64,000 nt of DNA from Bacteroidetes bacterium B1(2017) (GTDB lineage: Bacteria; Bacteroidota; Bacteroidia; UKL13-3), in assembly GCA_002256395.1 (NCBI GenBank), contig NKJG01000001.1:434001-498000 (forward strand), in the 5' to 3' direction. Made by a program: the position numbers and the translations under genes. Positions 8,213 through 18,677 of this stretch are shown in pieces. The notes beneath the pieces are model-generated. The model worked only from the letters and a program-made list of their open reading frames with translations, did no database searches and was not told the DNA's origin. The first letter of the stretch is position 1. The number at the start of each line of letters is the position of its first letter.

Positions 8213-10600
8213 ATGAATCACAAAAACCTACTCATCTTTTGCCTGCTCCTTATTTCACTTTCGAGCTTTGCCCAAGTTAAAGGAAAACTTGAAGACGAAT
8301 TAAAACAGCCTGTTATGAATGCGGCACTCTATTTAAGCAATGGCGCTCAAACTAGAAGTAACGCGGCAGGTGAATTTGAATTTAAAAATTTACTTCCAGG
8401 AACCTATCAATTGAGCATTCAAATGCAGGAACAATTGCTGGTTATAAAGTCGTTTGTCATTCAAGCATCCACCGAAGTAAATCTAGGCACCCTAGTGATT
8501 GCAAAAAATATTCAATTAAAAGAGTTGGCTATAAACTCCCCTTTTATAAATCGTAATATCGAGCGAATGCCTGAAATTAGGGATAATGTAATCTATTCAG
8601 GTAAAAAAAATGAAGTAGTTAAATTAACTACTGCCAATGCAAATTTGGCTCAGAATAATAGCAGGCAAATATTTGCAAAAGTACCTGGTGTACACGTTTG
8701 GGAAAGCGATGGAAGTGGTGTTCAAATGGGTATTGCTACAAGAGGATTAAGCCCGAATAGGATGTGGGAATTTAATACTAGACAAAATGGGTATGATATT
8801 GCATCTGATCCATTTGGATATCCTGAGGCCTACTTCACACCCTCTGTTGAATCTTTAGATAGGATTGAAGTAATAAGAGGAGCAGCATCCTTGCAATACG
8901 GAGCCCAATTTGGTGGAGTTGTTAACTATATCAAAAAACAATCTATCACAAACAAAAAATTTGGACTAGAAAGCACCCAAACCTTTGGCAGCAATCATAT
9001 GTTTAGCTCATTTAATGCCATTGGCGGGAACATAGGAAAGTTTAATTATTACACAAATATTAACTACAGAAAAAGTGATGGCTGGCGCCAGAACAATGAT
9101 TATCAAACCATAAACGGCTACATTCATTTAGGATACCAACTAACAAAAAAAATAAAAGTTAGCGCAGAATACAGCAAAATGCATCAATTGGTGCACCAAC
9201 CAGGAGGATTGACGGATTCACTTTTCAAGATTGACCCAAAAATGTCGTTAAGAAACAGGAATTGGTTTAACCTCGACTGGAATATACCGGCACTAACAGC
9301 TGAATATGCTATCAATTCAAAAAACCAATTAAACATTAAACTATTTGGATTGGTTGGTTACAGAAATAGTATTGGAAATTTAAGTGCTATTAATATCCCA
9401 GATACTATGAATAGTGCAACAGGACAATATGGTTTACGTAGAATTGATGTAGATGAATATAAAAATATTGGACTAGAAGCAAGGCACTTATTTTCATACA
9501 AATTAGGTGCTCAAAAGCAAAATTTGGCCTTTGGAGTGAGGGTATATAAAGGTAAAACCAAACGCTATAGAAATTTAAACGGCAATAGAGGTATGGATTA
9601 CGATTTATCTGTAGAAAAAGATGAGCGTTCCTTAGATCAATCTTTTACAACCGAAAACGTAGCTCTTTTTGCAGAACAATTGTTCAGAGTGAATTCAAGA
9701 CTTAGCATTTCACCAGGCATTAGATTTGAACATTTGGCAAATACCTCGGAAGGAAAATACACAACAACATTAAGTAACCCCTTAACCAAAAGTAAACGAA
9801 ACTTTATGTTACTTGGGCTTGGATCAGAATATAAAATATCTAGTGGTACACAACTCTATGGAAACATAACTCAGGCCTACAGACCCGTTCAGTTTTCTGA
9901 CTTCACACCTGGCTCAAGCAGCGATTCTATTGACCAAAACCTAAAAGATTCAAAAGGATATAATATTGATTTAGGATATAGAGGCAATATAAATAAATTA
10001 ATTACCTATGATGTAAGTGCATTTTACATGTATTATGGAAATAGAATTGGAACCTATTCATTAGGTTCAAAGAATTTTAGAACAAATATTGGTTCAAGTG
10101 TAAGCAAAGGAATAGAGGCATTTGTAGAAATAACACCAAGCTCATTCATTAAAAACAATAAACTTGGAAACATTTCTTTATTTATATCATCCACTATTCA
10201 AAAAGCTGAATATAAAACCTGGAATAATCCTGATCCAGCAAAGAATCAAACTGGTAAACAAGTAGAAAATGCCCCACAAAACATTCATAGATATGGAATA
10301 AATTGGCAGTACAAAAAAATATCAACAAGTATACAAGGAAGCTATGTTGGGGGAACCTATTCAGACGCTTTAAACACAGAAACACCAAATGCAAATTCGC
10401 AAGTTGGATATATTCCAAGCTATCAAGTTTTTGATTGGAGTGTGCAATTAAAATTAAAAAACTACCTAAGCATAAATGGAGGTATAAATAACCTAGGCAA
10501 TAAAGCTTATTTCACAAGAAGAGGTGGCGGATACCCAGGACCAGGTTTACTTCCTGCCGAAGGAAGAATTTGGTATGTTGGTGTAGCTATTAAACTATAA
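8213..10600 (+). CDS. TonB-dependent receptor, FecA-like (ferric citrate/siderophore type)
   Basis: A 795-residue outer-membrane receptor. It has a signal peptide (to about residue 21, SLSSFAQ), a carboxypeptidase-like regulatory domain (about 22-105), a plug (about 120-240; IEVIRGAASLQYGAQFGGVVNY) and a 22-strand barrel ending in the aromatic-rich GRIWYVGVAIKL. The barrel stretch HQLVHQPGGLTD...RNRNWFNLDWN is characteristic of FecA-type receptors, which import ferric citrate or similar chelates with TonB energy. No FecI/FecR pair lies nearby, so control is more likely through the operator at 8163-8177. It ends in a bidirectional terminator shared with the next gene. Confidence 0.88.
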   Translation: MNHKNLLIFCLLLISLSSFAQVKGKLEDELKQPVMNAALYLSNGAQTRSNAAGEFEFKNLLPGTYQLSIQMQEQLLVIKSFVIQASTEVNLGTLVIAKNIQLKELAINSPFINRNIERMPEIRDNVIYSGKKNEVVKLTTANANLAQNNSRQIFAKVPGVHVWESDGSGVQMGIATRGLSPNRMWEFNTRQNGYDIASDPFGYPEAYFTPSVESLDRIEVIRGAASLQYGAQFGGVVNYIKKQSITNKKFGLESTQTFGSNHMFSSFNAIGGNIGKFNYYTNINYRKSDGWRQNNDYQTINGYIHLGYQLTKKIKVSAEYSKMHQLVHQPGGLTDSLFKIDPKMSLRNRNWFNLDWNIPALTAEYAINSKNQLNIKLFGLVGYRNSIGNLSAINIPDTMNSATGQYGLRRIDVDEYKNIGLEARHLFSYKLGAQKQNLAFGVRVYKGKTKRYRNLNGNRGMDYDLSVEKDERSLDQSFTTENVALFAEQLFRVNSRLSISPGIRFEHLANTSEGKYTTTLSNPLTKSKRNFMLLGLGSEYKISSGTQLYGNITQAYRPVQFSDFTPGSSSDSIDQNLKDSKGYNIDLGYRGNINKLITYDVSAFYMYYGNRIGTYSLGSKNFRTNIGSSVSKGIEAFVEITPSSFIKNNKLGNISLFISSTIQKAEYKTWNNPDPAKNQTGKQVENAPQNIHRYGINWQYKKISTSIQGSYVGGTYSDALNTETPNANSQVGYIPSYQVFDWSVQLKLKNYLSINGGINNLGNKAYFTRRGGGYPGPGLLPAEGRIWYVGVAIKL

Positions 10601-10637
10601 AAAAAAATCCCGCTGTTTTCACAGCGGGATTTTTTTT
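10601..10637. terminator. Bidirectional terminator
   Basis: A16-bp stem made of an A-run plus TCCCGCTGT and its complement, with a TTTC loop, has T-runs on both strands. It separates the convergent receptor gene (plus) and T9SS cargo gene (minus). Confidence 0.92.
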
Positions 10638-10649
10638 ACCTATCAAATA

Positions 10650-13600
10650 TTAATGTGACACTACAATTTTCTTAATAGCCCTTCCATTTTCTGTTTGTAC
10701 AGAAACAAAATATAAGCCATTTGGTACCGCAGAAATATCAATCGAATTTTGGTTCTCAAAATTTGAAATAAGTTTTCCTTGCACATCCATTAAATCAACA
10801 GAAAGTATTTTTGATTTACATAAAATAGTTAAATTAGAATTAGCAGGATTTGGATAAATGGATAAATCAATAGTTCCATTTAAGCTATTCAAACCAGTTG
10901 TTTTTGGTAATTTAAAAATAACTAAACGTTCTTGATCAGCAAATTTGGTGATTGAATTAAAGCTTGCAGTCATAGTTACTTTTAACAATACGCTATCGCC
11001 TGGAATTAGGCCTGGTACCGATTTTAATAATTCACCATATGAAATTGAGCCAGAAGTATCTAAACCACCATTATTACAACCCTTGCCAAAAATTGGCAAA
11101 GAGAAATCGCCATTTGATTCGTCAAATAACAATACATAATAAACAGAACCTAACCCTCTTAATACTCTAGCAGTACCAGATTTGAAATTAAAACGAGTAC
11201 TGGTATCTCCACCTAAATCAACAGTGGTGATAGTTGCTGGGGTTAATAATGGGAAATTAGAAATTGAGTCGCCCGTGTTTAAGGTAATATCTGTTGTTCT
11301 GCGAGGAGCTACATAATATCCATTAAAAGGGAATGGTGCTGTTGTTGACGAACTTTGTTGGCCACCTAAACCAGTAATTGAAAACTCTCCAGTAGGAGCG
11401 GCTGTTCCACCAATACCAGAGTTAGCGTAAATACGAGCAGTTAACGTATCACCAGTATATGAATTAACTAAAACAACATTTCCACTTGCAGGCCAATTTG
11501 TAATTGGAGTTTTAAATGAAACACGAGAAAAATTAACCAAATCATTTTCTGAATATTCATCCGGTAGGATATATGATTTAGCCTTAGCGATATTGTGACC
11601 AGCGTTGAAATATTTAATGGTATCTAAAGTTCCAATGGTATTTAAACCACTTACCTGAGTAATAGTACCCGTAACCTCTAAGCTATCTCCTTCTTTAGGA
11701 ACATAAGAGAAATTTTTGATGGTGCTTAAAACAGAAATTCCACCTGTAGCGTCTCTAAGCACAAATTGTACTCCATTTGTACGGTTATTTCCACCGTAAA
11801 CTACACCCCTTACAGTTGCTCGTTTTCCGGTAGAATCTATAACACCAGTGCTAGTATTTAAATTAATTAATGATCCAATTGTATATACAGGTGGAGGCCC
11901 TAGAACAGTTCCCATAGCAGTATTTGCTTTATTATAAACAGAATCGGCCTGGCGCACAACATATACAGTGGCATAATAATTAATACCTTGTTTTAAATTA
12001 TTAATGGTAACGGTATTAAAGTTTCCTCTATACACACAGTATGACTGTGTATCATTTTGGTATTTGGTTCCTGAACCAAAATTAGCGTTTGCTGTATATC
12101 TATTTGGAACACGAGTTGGCGTGCCTAAAGTAGTTGCACTTCCTGCCTTAACAAAAACTAAAGTAGTATAGGTTCCTGTAACATAATTTGCAGGATTAAC
12201 CCAAGTAAAAGTTGCACTTGTTGTGGTAATGCCTTTAAAATTTAAGTTACTTGCTGTATCAAGCATGGTTCTACCATTACGGGTTGTTGCTAAGGAATAT
12301 AAACTAGAATCGGTTCGTACTACATAACCAACTAAATAGTACATGGTATTTATTTTTAAGTTCTTAATTGTTACTCCAGTACCATCACCATTATAAATAC
12401 ATTTAGCTGCTGTATCAAATTCAAATCTGCTAGGGTTATTGGCAAAGTTTGAATCGGCAGTATAAGAGCTAGGATTCAAAACAGGAGTTGAGTAAATAGA
12501 ATTCATTGTATCTTTTCTCATAAAAATAAGAATTGATTGATCCGCATCTACATAACCAGTTGGACGATTCCAAGTAACAGTTGAAGTGTTCTCTAATTTA
12601 CCTGTAAATCTTAAATTTGTTAACGCTGCAGGTCCACCAGTTGGTGTTGTTCCTGTTCCAGTACTCGCATTAGAATATGCAGAGTCATTTACATTTGCAC
12701 CCAAAATGGTTATATAATAACGTGTTCCAGCTTTTAATCCATAAACATTCACACTAGTTCCATCGCCATTATAAATACATCTTGCGGCAGTATCATTTTG
12801 ATATCTACTTCCTATTCCATAATAATTGGTATCGGCAATAATATAATTTGGATCACGAGTATTTGCCCCAGTTCCAATAGGTGTAAATTCCTTAATAAAA
12901 ACAACTTGAGTATGCAAAGTTGTATTGTAATTATTACTTCTAATCCAACTTACCCTAGCAGTATATTTTGAGGTAGCAGTAAAGGTTGTACCAAATGCGT
13001 TTCCTGGTGCAGTTGATAATGTTGTAAAACTAGCTGTTGTTCCTGCTGAATATAAAGAATCAAATTCAGTTGCTGCAAAACCTACCACTGTATATCTTGT
13101 AAGTGGAGTTAACCCTCCAATTACAACAAAATTTGAATCGGCATTGTACACACAAGTTGCTGTATCTAAAACATATGGACTACCAACACCAAAGGCTGTA
13201 TCTGGGAAATAAGAATAAACAGATGCAGTTGGTGGACCAGCATTAATACTTGCACCTTTCTTTAAAAACACCACAACATTATGAAGGTTGTTTTTAAAAT
13301 TTGTTGGCTTAGTCATATTAATTCGGGCACTATTAAATGTAATCTGATTTACATTAATAAACTGCAACTTACCTGGTTGATTGGTAGTAACAGCATTTAA
13401 ATCATTCCAAGTTTGGCCAATTCTAATACCATCCACACTTAAGTTTGGAGCTAAAGTATTTGTACCTTGTCTTAAAGCAACACGCAATACATCTGTTAAA
13501 TCTTGTGACCCCTTACCATTTGTTTGCAAGGTTGCAACACTCGGTTGAGTGCTTGGGAAACCACTTGTAAGATGAAATAATGAAACAGTATCATTTGTTG

Positions 13601-14120
13601 CTGAACCTGTTGCAAAGGTGTATTTAACAACAATCATTGAAGTTGATCCAATAGCAAATGAATCGGTGGTATAAATGGCTGTATCTGTGTTTTTAGCCAA
13701 TCCAATTTTATAATAACCACTGGCACCTGTTTTTAAATAAACGCGGGCTCCATAGGTATTTGGATTTATAGAGGATAAAAGTCCAAAAAAGTAATCGCCA
13801 ATGCGAGCCGTATCTACCTTATACATAAAGGCAGCATATACACTATTGGCTGATACTGTGGCTGATCCTGCTTGATAAACATCCATACCTGTATTATTTA
13901 CAGAAGCAGAATATCCAACATTACTTAAAACGTATCCAGAATAACTTAATCCATTGGGACTAACATTAATTGGATTAATGGGTGGAAATCCGTTAAGACT
14001 CCAGCCGTTAGACGTTAAAGGTTGCCCAGGAGTATAGGCGAAATTTTCAGTTAATAATTGCTGAGCATTAATTTGGTTCAGCAAAAAGGTAAAAACAAAC
14101 AAGAGGCAAATTTTTCTCAT
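10650..14120 (-). CDS. T9SS-secreted multi-domain protein with four Fn3-like repeats
   Basis: Begins MRKICLLFVFTFLLNQINAQ (ATG at 14120; an in-frame upstream Met would spoil the signal peptide), 1156 residues. Residues about 20-250 form a module also found in the protein at 17350-18618. Four tandem Fn3-like repeats of about 120 residues follow, each with a DTA..C.YNGDG insertion. Then comes a probable OB-fold region (about 770-900), another beta-rich region, and a C-terminal type A sorting domain (IDLSIYPNPANSNLTI ... KKIVVSH). The protein should therefore be exported by the type IX system and either released or anchored. No catalytic motif was recognised; a surface binding or adhesion role is inference. 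The gene stands alone. Confidence 0.85.
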   Translation of the reverse strand: MRKICLLFVFTFLLNQINAQQLLTENFAYTPGQPLTSNGWSLNGFPPINPINVSPNGLSYSGYVLSNVGYSASVNNTGMDVYQAGSATVSANSVYAAFMYKVDTARIGDYFFGLLSSINPNTYGARVYLKTGASGYYKIGLAKNTDTAIYTTDSFAIGSTSMIVVKYTFATGSATNDTVSLFHLTSGFPSTQPSVATLQTNGKGSQDLTDVLRVALRQGTNTLAPNLSVDGIRIGQTWNDLNAVTTNQPGKLQFINVNQITFNSARINMTKPTNFKNNLHNVVVFLKKGASINAGPPTASVYSYFPDTAFGVGSPYVLDTATCVYNADSNFVVIGGLTPLTRYTVVGFAATEFDSLYSAGTTASFTTLSTAPGNAFGTTFTATSKYTARVSWIRSNNYNTTLHTQVVFIKEFTPIGTGANTRDPNYIIADTNYYGIGSRYQNDTAARCIYNGDGTSVNVYGLKAGTRYYITILGANVNDSAYSNASTGTGTTPTGGPAALTNLRFTGKLENTSTVTWNRPTGYVDADQSILIFMRKDTMNSIYSTPVLNPSSYTADSNFANNPSRFEFDTAAKCIYNGDGTGVTIKNLKINTMYYLVGYVVRTDSSLYSLATTRNGRTMLDTASNLNFKGITTTSATFTWVNPANYVTGTYTTLVFVKAGSATTLGTPTRVPNRYTANANFGSGTKYQNDTQSYCVYRGNFNTVTINNLKQGINYYATVYVVRQADSVYNKANTAMGTVLGPPPVYTIGSLINLNTSTGVIDSTGKRATVRGVVYGGNNRTNGVQFVLRDATGGISVLSTIKNFSYVPKEGDSLEVTGTITQVSGLNTIGTLDTIKYFNAGHNIAKAKSYILPDEYSENDLVNFSRVSFKTPITNWPASGNVVLVNSYTGDTLTARIYANSGIGGTAAPTGEFSITGLGGQQSSSTTAPFPFNGYYVAPRRTTDITLNTGDSISNFPLLTPATITTVDLGGDTSTRFNFKSGTARVLRGLGSVYYVLLFDESNGDFSLPIFGKGCNNGGLDTSGSISYGELLKSVPGLIPGDSVLLKVTMTASFNSITKFADQERLVIFKLPKTTGLNSLNGTIDLSIYPNPANSNLTILCKSKILSVDLMDVQGKLISNFENQNSIDISAVPNGLYFVSVQTENGRAIKKIVVSH

Positions 14121-14328
14121 ATTTAAGAATTTTATAACATGCAAGGTAATAAGTTGATTGACAACTGAAAATACAAAATGACAGGAGCGAACATTTTTAT
14201 CTTATTTTAATCCAAAAACCGCGATTAAACAGGGCTTTAGCTAAAAATGGTCCTAAATTTTTGACACACTTGTGATATTTGACTAATTTAACAAAATGAA
14301 TAATCCTTTATAGAAATAGGCTTTTACT

Positions 14329-14336
14329 TATTTTTG
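14329..14336 (+). promoter_or_regulatory. Promoter -7 element of second TonB receptor gene
   Basis: TATTTTTG matches TAnnTTTG, 57 nt upstream of the ATG at 14394. No clear TTG was found at the expected distance. Confidence 0.4.
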
Positions 14337-14393
14337 AAGTATTTTGGCAGTCGATTTTGAAGAGACCATATAGGCCCTATTGAAAATAAATAC

Positions 14394-17255
14394 ATGACTA
14401 AACTTTACGTAATTCTATTTATTGTTTTTTGTCCATTTTTTTTATTGGCTCAAACAACTGCCACCCTTACAGGTAAGGCAATTGACAAGAAAGACCAAAG
14501 TGAATTAATTGGTGTAACGGTATTAATTAAAGGAACTTCCTTTGGTACATCCACAGATGCTAGCGGACGCTTTACCATTAAAGGTGTTAAACCAGGAGAA
14601 TACACTCTTGAAATTTCCTATATCGGATATAAAAAAATCATTCAAACGGGAATCAAATTAAAAGCTGGGGAGGTAAAAGATTTAGGGACCTTTCAACTTC
14701 AAGAGGCAACTGCCAATATTGATGAGGTTGTTGTTTTAGGTAAAAAACCTTTGATTGATATTGAGAAGGGACAAAGTGTCAATTCAATTACTTCAGAAAA
14801 TATAGAACTCGCTCCAGCACGTCAAATACAAAAAATTATTAATACTCAGCCTGGGGTAATTCAATCGCCAGCGGGGGTAAGTATTAGAGGAAGTAGAACC
14901 TACGAAACCGGAACTTATATAGATGGAGTATCTGTAACCGACCCAATGGCTGGAACAGGTTTTGGATTGGATATTGGAGCAAATGCCATTGGTGAAATTG
15001 AAATCACCACAGGAGGTATTGGTGCAGAAATTGGAGATGCAACTGCAGGTGTAGTAAGTGCAAAAACTAAAACTGCGGGAAATAAATTTGAAATGGGCAT
15101 TAATTACAAGCGCGATAACTTTGGGTTCAATAAGGATTGGATCAGCACTTGGAATAGCCAGCTTATTGAAATGAATATTGGCTCACCAATTTTTAAAGAA
15201 AAATTGGGCGGTAGATTAAAAGTAAACGTGGCGCTAAGAGCAGCATTCACCGATGAATTTTATAGAAACCCTGCCAATCAAGTTAGCTCTTCCTTAATGC
15301 AAGAGCAAGGTTATGGTGCAACAACTTTAACACCCTACCAAGATAATAGATGGAGCGGATTCTTTAAATTAAGTTACGATTTTAAGAAAGGTAAAATGCT
15401 TACTGCTACTATGCTTAGAAGCATAACCGTAAATCAAGACGTAAATATGTTGCGCATATTTGGTAACGATGCCCCCTACCAACCAGGATATCAATATCCA
15501 TTTAGTCAACAAATGGACAATGCAAATACATTTACGCACGAATCGTATTTACAGATGATAAACTTTAAGCATTCTATTAACCGTAGATTAAGTTACAATG
15601 CCACTGTTTCTAGGTTATTAGTTGAACTTAGAGCCGATGCCAACGGTCGTCCTTGGCGCCCTACAAATGTGGACCAAATATTTGATGCAAATTCAATTAA
15701 CCAATTTCCAGTAAAGATTTTCGACCCAACAGCCTTGGATAGCGCAGTTTATGTTAATCCACCTTCTGGATTCAATAACAATAATGGTATCGCCAGTTTA
15801 TGGCATCATCATTATTTAGAAGAATATGTTGCCAAGGCAACAGGTAATTATTTTAGCAAAAACTCACTCAATAAACTAACATTTGGTTTTGAAATGAAGT
15901 TTCAAGAAATGCTTTGGATAGACATTGTTAGACCATGGATTGGAGCTCCAATTCAATTGGCAGATGGTACCTTTTCGCAAACATTTAGGTTGGGTCAGCA
16001 AAGCGATATTTGGCAGGTAAGTCCACGCAGAGGAGGTTTCTTTGTTAGCGATCAAATTAAATACAAAGGCCTTATTGCCAGCCTTGGTGGCCGATTTGAA
16101 TATTGGGCTCCAGGTAAATTTGTAGACAATGCGGTGGCTGATCCAAAGGCTCCGGTTTTAGATGAGGTTAGAAATGACTATATCAAGAACACCGTAAAAA
16201 TTGGTGATTTAAGGTATAAGTTTAGGTTCCTACCAAAAATAAACGCCACCTTCCCTATTGCCGAAAATAAAATGTTGTACTTTAATTATGGACATACAAC
16301 CATATTACCACATCCAAGTTTTATTTATCCTGGTTTAAACCCATACTACCAAGACAGATCAACACTTTCGAAGGTAGGAAATCCAAACCTAAACCCAGAG
16401 GTGGATATTAGTTATGAGTTAGGTTTAAAATTCCAAATTACCAGTAATGATGCCTTGAGCTTTGCAGCCTACTTTAAAGATAAATACGATTTTGTAACTA
16501 CTACTTCCATCATTATAAAAGATGTAACTGGTAGAGAAGTTTCGAGAACGATGCGTATAAATTCTGATTATGCTCGTACACGTGGAGTTGAATTAAACTA
16601 CATAAAACGCATTAAGAATTTCTATCAAGGTCAGGCTTCCTTTACTTATATGGTTAGTACCGGCCAATCGGCCTCGGCCAATCAAGCTTTAAAAGACATT
16701 TTAGCAACAGGAAGTGTTGAAGACACCAAAGAATATTACCTACCTTGGGATTGCCCTTTTGATTTTAAAACGAATCATATATTTAAAATCGACAAAAAGG
16801 GCGGCTTATTTGACAGACCTTGGTTAAACAATATGAGTTTCTATTTTGAAACTGTATTTAGATCTGGCGTAAGATATACCCCATATGTTTTTGATAGAAA
16901 CGACCCTAATACAGGCAGACCAATTTATGTTGAAAACTCATCGCCCAATGCAAAATGGAGCAAAATTGGAACACCTTGGTTCTGGGCCGATTTTACATTT
17001 AGTAAATGGTGGAAAATGAAAGGAACAACCCTAGGCTTAAATATCCAAATTAGCAATATTTTCAATAATCATAATGCCTCTATTATCAATCCTGTTACCG
17101 GTAAAGCGTATAGTTTAGGAGATAATGTTCCAGATACCTGGGTTGACCCAAGATATCTCGACCCTCGTTTGTCAACTAATGGACCTCCACCAACAAACCC
17201 TGCTAGATATTTAGAACAACGACATATTATGTTTGGATTGAATGTTAAATTTTAA
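14394..17255 (+). CDS. TonB-dependent receptor with carboxypeptidase-like N-terminal domain
   Basis: A 953-residue outer-membrane receptor: signal peptide ending FLLAQ, carboxypeptidase-regulatory-like domain (about 22-105, GTSFGTSTDASGRFTIKGV), plug domain with INTQPGVIQ..GVSIRGSR and IDGVSVTDPM (about 125-235), then a long beta-barrel. The carboxy end, RHIMFGLNVKF, has the terminal Phe expected of outer-membrane barrels. No SusD partner is adjacent, so it is not a classical SusC/D pair. The next gene is a T9SS cargo protein 94 nt downstream with its own promoter-like element. The substrate is unknown. Confidence 0.85.
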   Translation: MTKLYVILFIVFCPFFLLAQTTATLTGKAIDKKDQSELIGVTVLIKGTSFGTSTDASGRFTIKGVKPGEYTLEISYIGYKKIIQTGIKLKAGEVKDLGTFQLQEATANIDEVVVLGKKPLIDIEKGQSVNSITSENIELAPARQIQKIINTQPGVIQSPAGVSIRGSRTYETGTYIDGVSVTDPMAGTGFGLDIGANAIGEIEITTGGIGAEIGDATAGVVSAKTKTAGNKFEMGINYKRDNFGFNKDWISTWNSQLIEMNIGSPIFKEKLGGRLKVNVALRAAFTDEFYRNPANQVSSSLMQEQGYGATTLTPYQDNRWSGFFKLSYDFKKGKMLTATMLRSITVNQDVNMLRIFGNDAPYQPGYQYPFSQQMDNANTFTHESYLQMINFKHSINRRLSYNATVSRLLVELRADANGRPWRPTNVDQIFDANSINQFPVKIFDPTALDSAVYVNPPSGFNNNNGIASLWHHHYLEEYVAKATGNYFSKNSLNKLTFGFEMKFQEMLWIDIVRPWIGAPIQLADGTFSQTFRLGQQSDIWQVSPRRGGFFVSDQIKYKGLIASLGGRFEYWAPGKFVDNAVADPKAPVLDEVRNDYIKNTVKIGDLRYKFRFLPKINATFPIAENKMLYFNYGHTTILPHPSFIYPGLNPYYQDRSTLSKVGNPNLNPEVDISYELGLKFQITSNDALSFAAYFKDKYDFVTTTSIIIKDVTGREVSRTMRINSDYARTRGVELNYIKRIKNFYQGQASFTYMVSTGQSASANQALKDILATGSVEDTKEYYLPWDCPFDFKTNHIFKIDKKGGLFDRPWLNNMSFYFETVFRSGVRYTPYVFDRNDPNTGRPIYVENSSPNAKWSKIGTPWFWADFTFSKWWKMKGTTLGLNIQISNIFNNHNASIINPVTGKAYSLGDNVPDTWVDPRYLDPRLSTNGPPPTNPARYLEQRHIMFGLNVKF

Positions 17256-17294
17256 AGTAATTTCCACATTCTGAAATAATTGTACAAATATTTC

Positions 17295-17302
17295 TATTTT
17301 TG
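17295..17302 (+). promoter_or_regulatory. Promoter -7 element of T9SS cargo gene
   Basis: TATTTTTG, 47 nt upstream of the ATG at 17350. A TTG lies upstream, but only 12 nt away, so the -33 element is uncertain. Confidence 0.4.
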
Positions 17303-17349
17303 AACCTTACTTAAAAAGCAGCTAAAAAAACAAAAATTAATACACCTAT

Positions 17350-18618
17350 ATGAAAAAAATCCTTACACTTTTATTTACGGGCATGGCCTTATCAAGTTTT
17401 GCTCAAACTCCTTTAATGGATAATTTTAACTATACCAATGATTCATTAGCTGCTGTTGGAACAAACAACGGTTGGATAATAGCATCTGGTACTACAGTAA
17501 ATGCTATTCGTTCAAACGGAACTGGACTTACATACACCGGTTATGTTGGTTCTGGAGTTGGTAACTCAGCCTCTTTAACAAATAACGGACAAGATGTAGT
17601 AAAAGATGCTAAAGTGAGCTATACAAGTGGTTCAGTATATGCATCCTTTTTATTAAATGTAACTGCAGCCCAAGCTGCTGGCGATTATTTCTTTGGCTTA
17701 GTTCCTCAAACTTCTTTAACGGCTTTTACTGCGCGTACTTTCATTAAGCTTTCTTCCATTGGATATTATAGAGTTGGTATTATGAAGGGTTCTACAACTC
17801 TTGAAACTACAACCTATTCAAATGATTCTTTCGCACTTTCAAGCACCTATTTATGTGTTGTTAAATATACTTTTAACACAGGAACTACTACCGATGATTC
17901 ATTAAAAGTGTATATGCTTAGCTCTGGTATTCCAGCAACAGAACCTACCACCCCTACCGTTGCTACAATTGGTGGAACAAACACAGACGCGACAACTTTA
18001 GGTAGAGTATTATTACGTCAAGGTACAGCAGCAAATGCACCAACATTAACTTTGGATGCAATACGCTTTTCGCCATCTTGGGCCAATGGACCATTAGATG
18101 TTACTTATAATTCATTTGAAGGCACATTGTTCAACAATCAAGTTAATCTTACTTGGTCTACTGCTTCAGAAACAAACAACAAAGGTTTTGACGTTGAGCG
18201 TAGTTTAAATGGTGTTGATTTTGAAACCATTGGATTTGTTGCTGGTAATGGAACTAGTAGTAAAGTAAGAAACTACCAATTTATTACTGAGAATAAAGGT
18301 TCAGAAATTAGCTACTTCCGTCTAAAACAACTAGATTTTGATGGCCAATTTGAATATTCTAAAATTATCAGCATTAAAAATGAAGAGATATCAATAGAAA
18401 TTACTCCTAACCCATTTGCCGACGAAATTACCATAAATGCATCGGCTCCTTCACAGGTTATTAATGCCGAAGTAATTGATATTACTGGAAAAATAAAGAT
18501 GAGCGAAAGCAATGAAGGATCAGTAAACATTGACACGCGCAACTTAGCACAAGGAATTTATTTCATTCGTATTAACCATGGTGAAACAGTTTTGGTTAAG
18601 AGAATTATCAAAAATTAA
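17350..18618 (+). CDS. T9SS-secreted protein sharing its N-terminal module with the 10650-14120 protein
   Basis: A 422-residue protein with signal peptide MKKILTLLFTGMALSSFAQ. Residues about 20-240 align with the N-terminus of the 1156-residue T9SS protein at 10650-14120: both have NGL.Y.GYV, GDYFFGL, ..YY..G..K, VVKYTF.TG and a VLLRQGT..AP.L..D.IR segment. A short beta-domain follows (about 255-340; LTWSTASETNNKGFDVERS), and then a type A sorting domain (EITPNPFADEITINA ... VLVKRIIKN). It is probably cell-surface or released. Its enzymatic role, if any, is not visible. A strong terminator follows. Confidence 0.85.
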   Translation: MKKILTLLFTGMALSSFAQTPLMDNFNYTNDSLAAVGTNNGWIIASGTTVNAIRSNGTGLTYTGYVGSGVGNSASLTNNGQDVVKDAKVSYTSGSVYASFLLNVTAAQAAGDYFFGLVPQTSLTAFTARTFIKLSSIGYYRVGIMKGSTTLETTTYSNDSFALSSTYLCVVKYTFNTGTTTDDSLKVYMLSSGIPATEPTTPTVATIGGTNTDATTLGRVLLRQGTAANAPTLTLDAIRFSPSWANGPLDVTYNSFEGTLFNNQVNLTWSTASETNNKGFDVERSLNGVDFETIGFVAGNGTSSKVRNYQFITENKGSEISYFRLKQLDFDGQFEYSKIISIKNEEISIEITPNPFADEITINASAPSQVINAEVIDITGKIKMSESNEGSVNIDTRNLAQGIYFIRINHGETVLVKRIIKN

Positions 18619-18634
18619 TACTCCATTTCACTTT

Positions 18635-18677
18635 TAAAAAAAAGCGTTCCGATTCTAAATCGGAGCGCTTTTTTTTT
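18635..18677 (+). terminator. Rho-independent terminator
   Basis: An 11-bp GC-rich stem (AGCGTTCCGAT with ATCGGAGCGCT, one G-T pair, loop TCTAA), extended by A/T pairing, ends in eight or more T. Its T-run overlaps the -33 element of the next promoter. Confidence 0.92.

Noticed and set aside
14236..14245. TTTAGCTAAA palindrome between divergent T9SS and TonB genes
   Set aside because: Only 10 bp, without the central base of the 8163 operator and without conserved flanks; chance is likely in AT-rich DNA.
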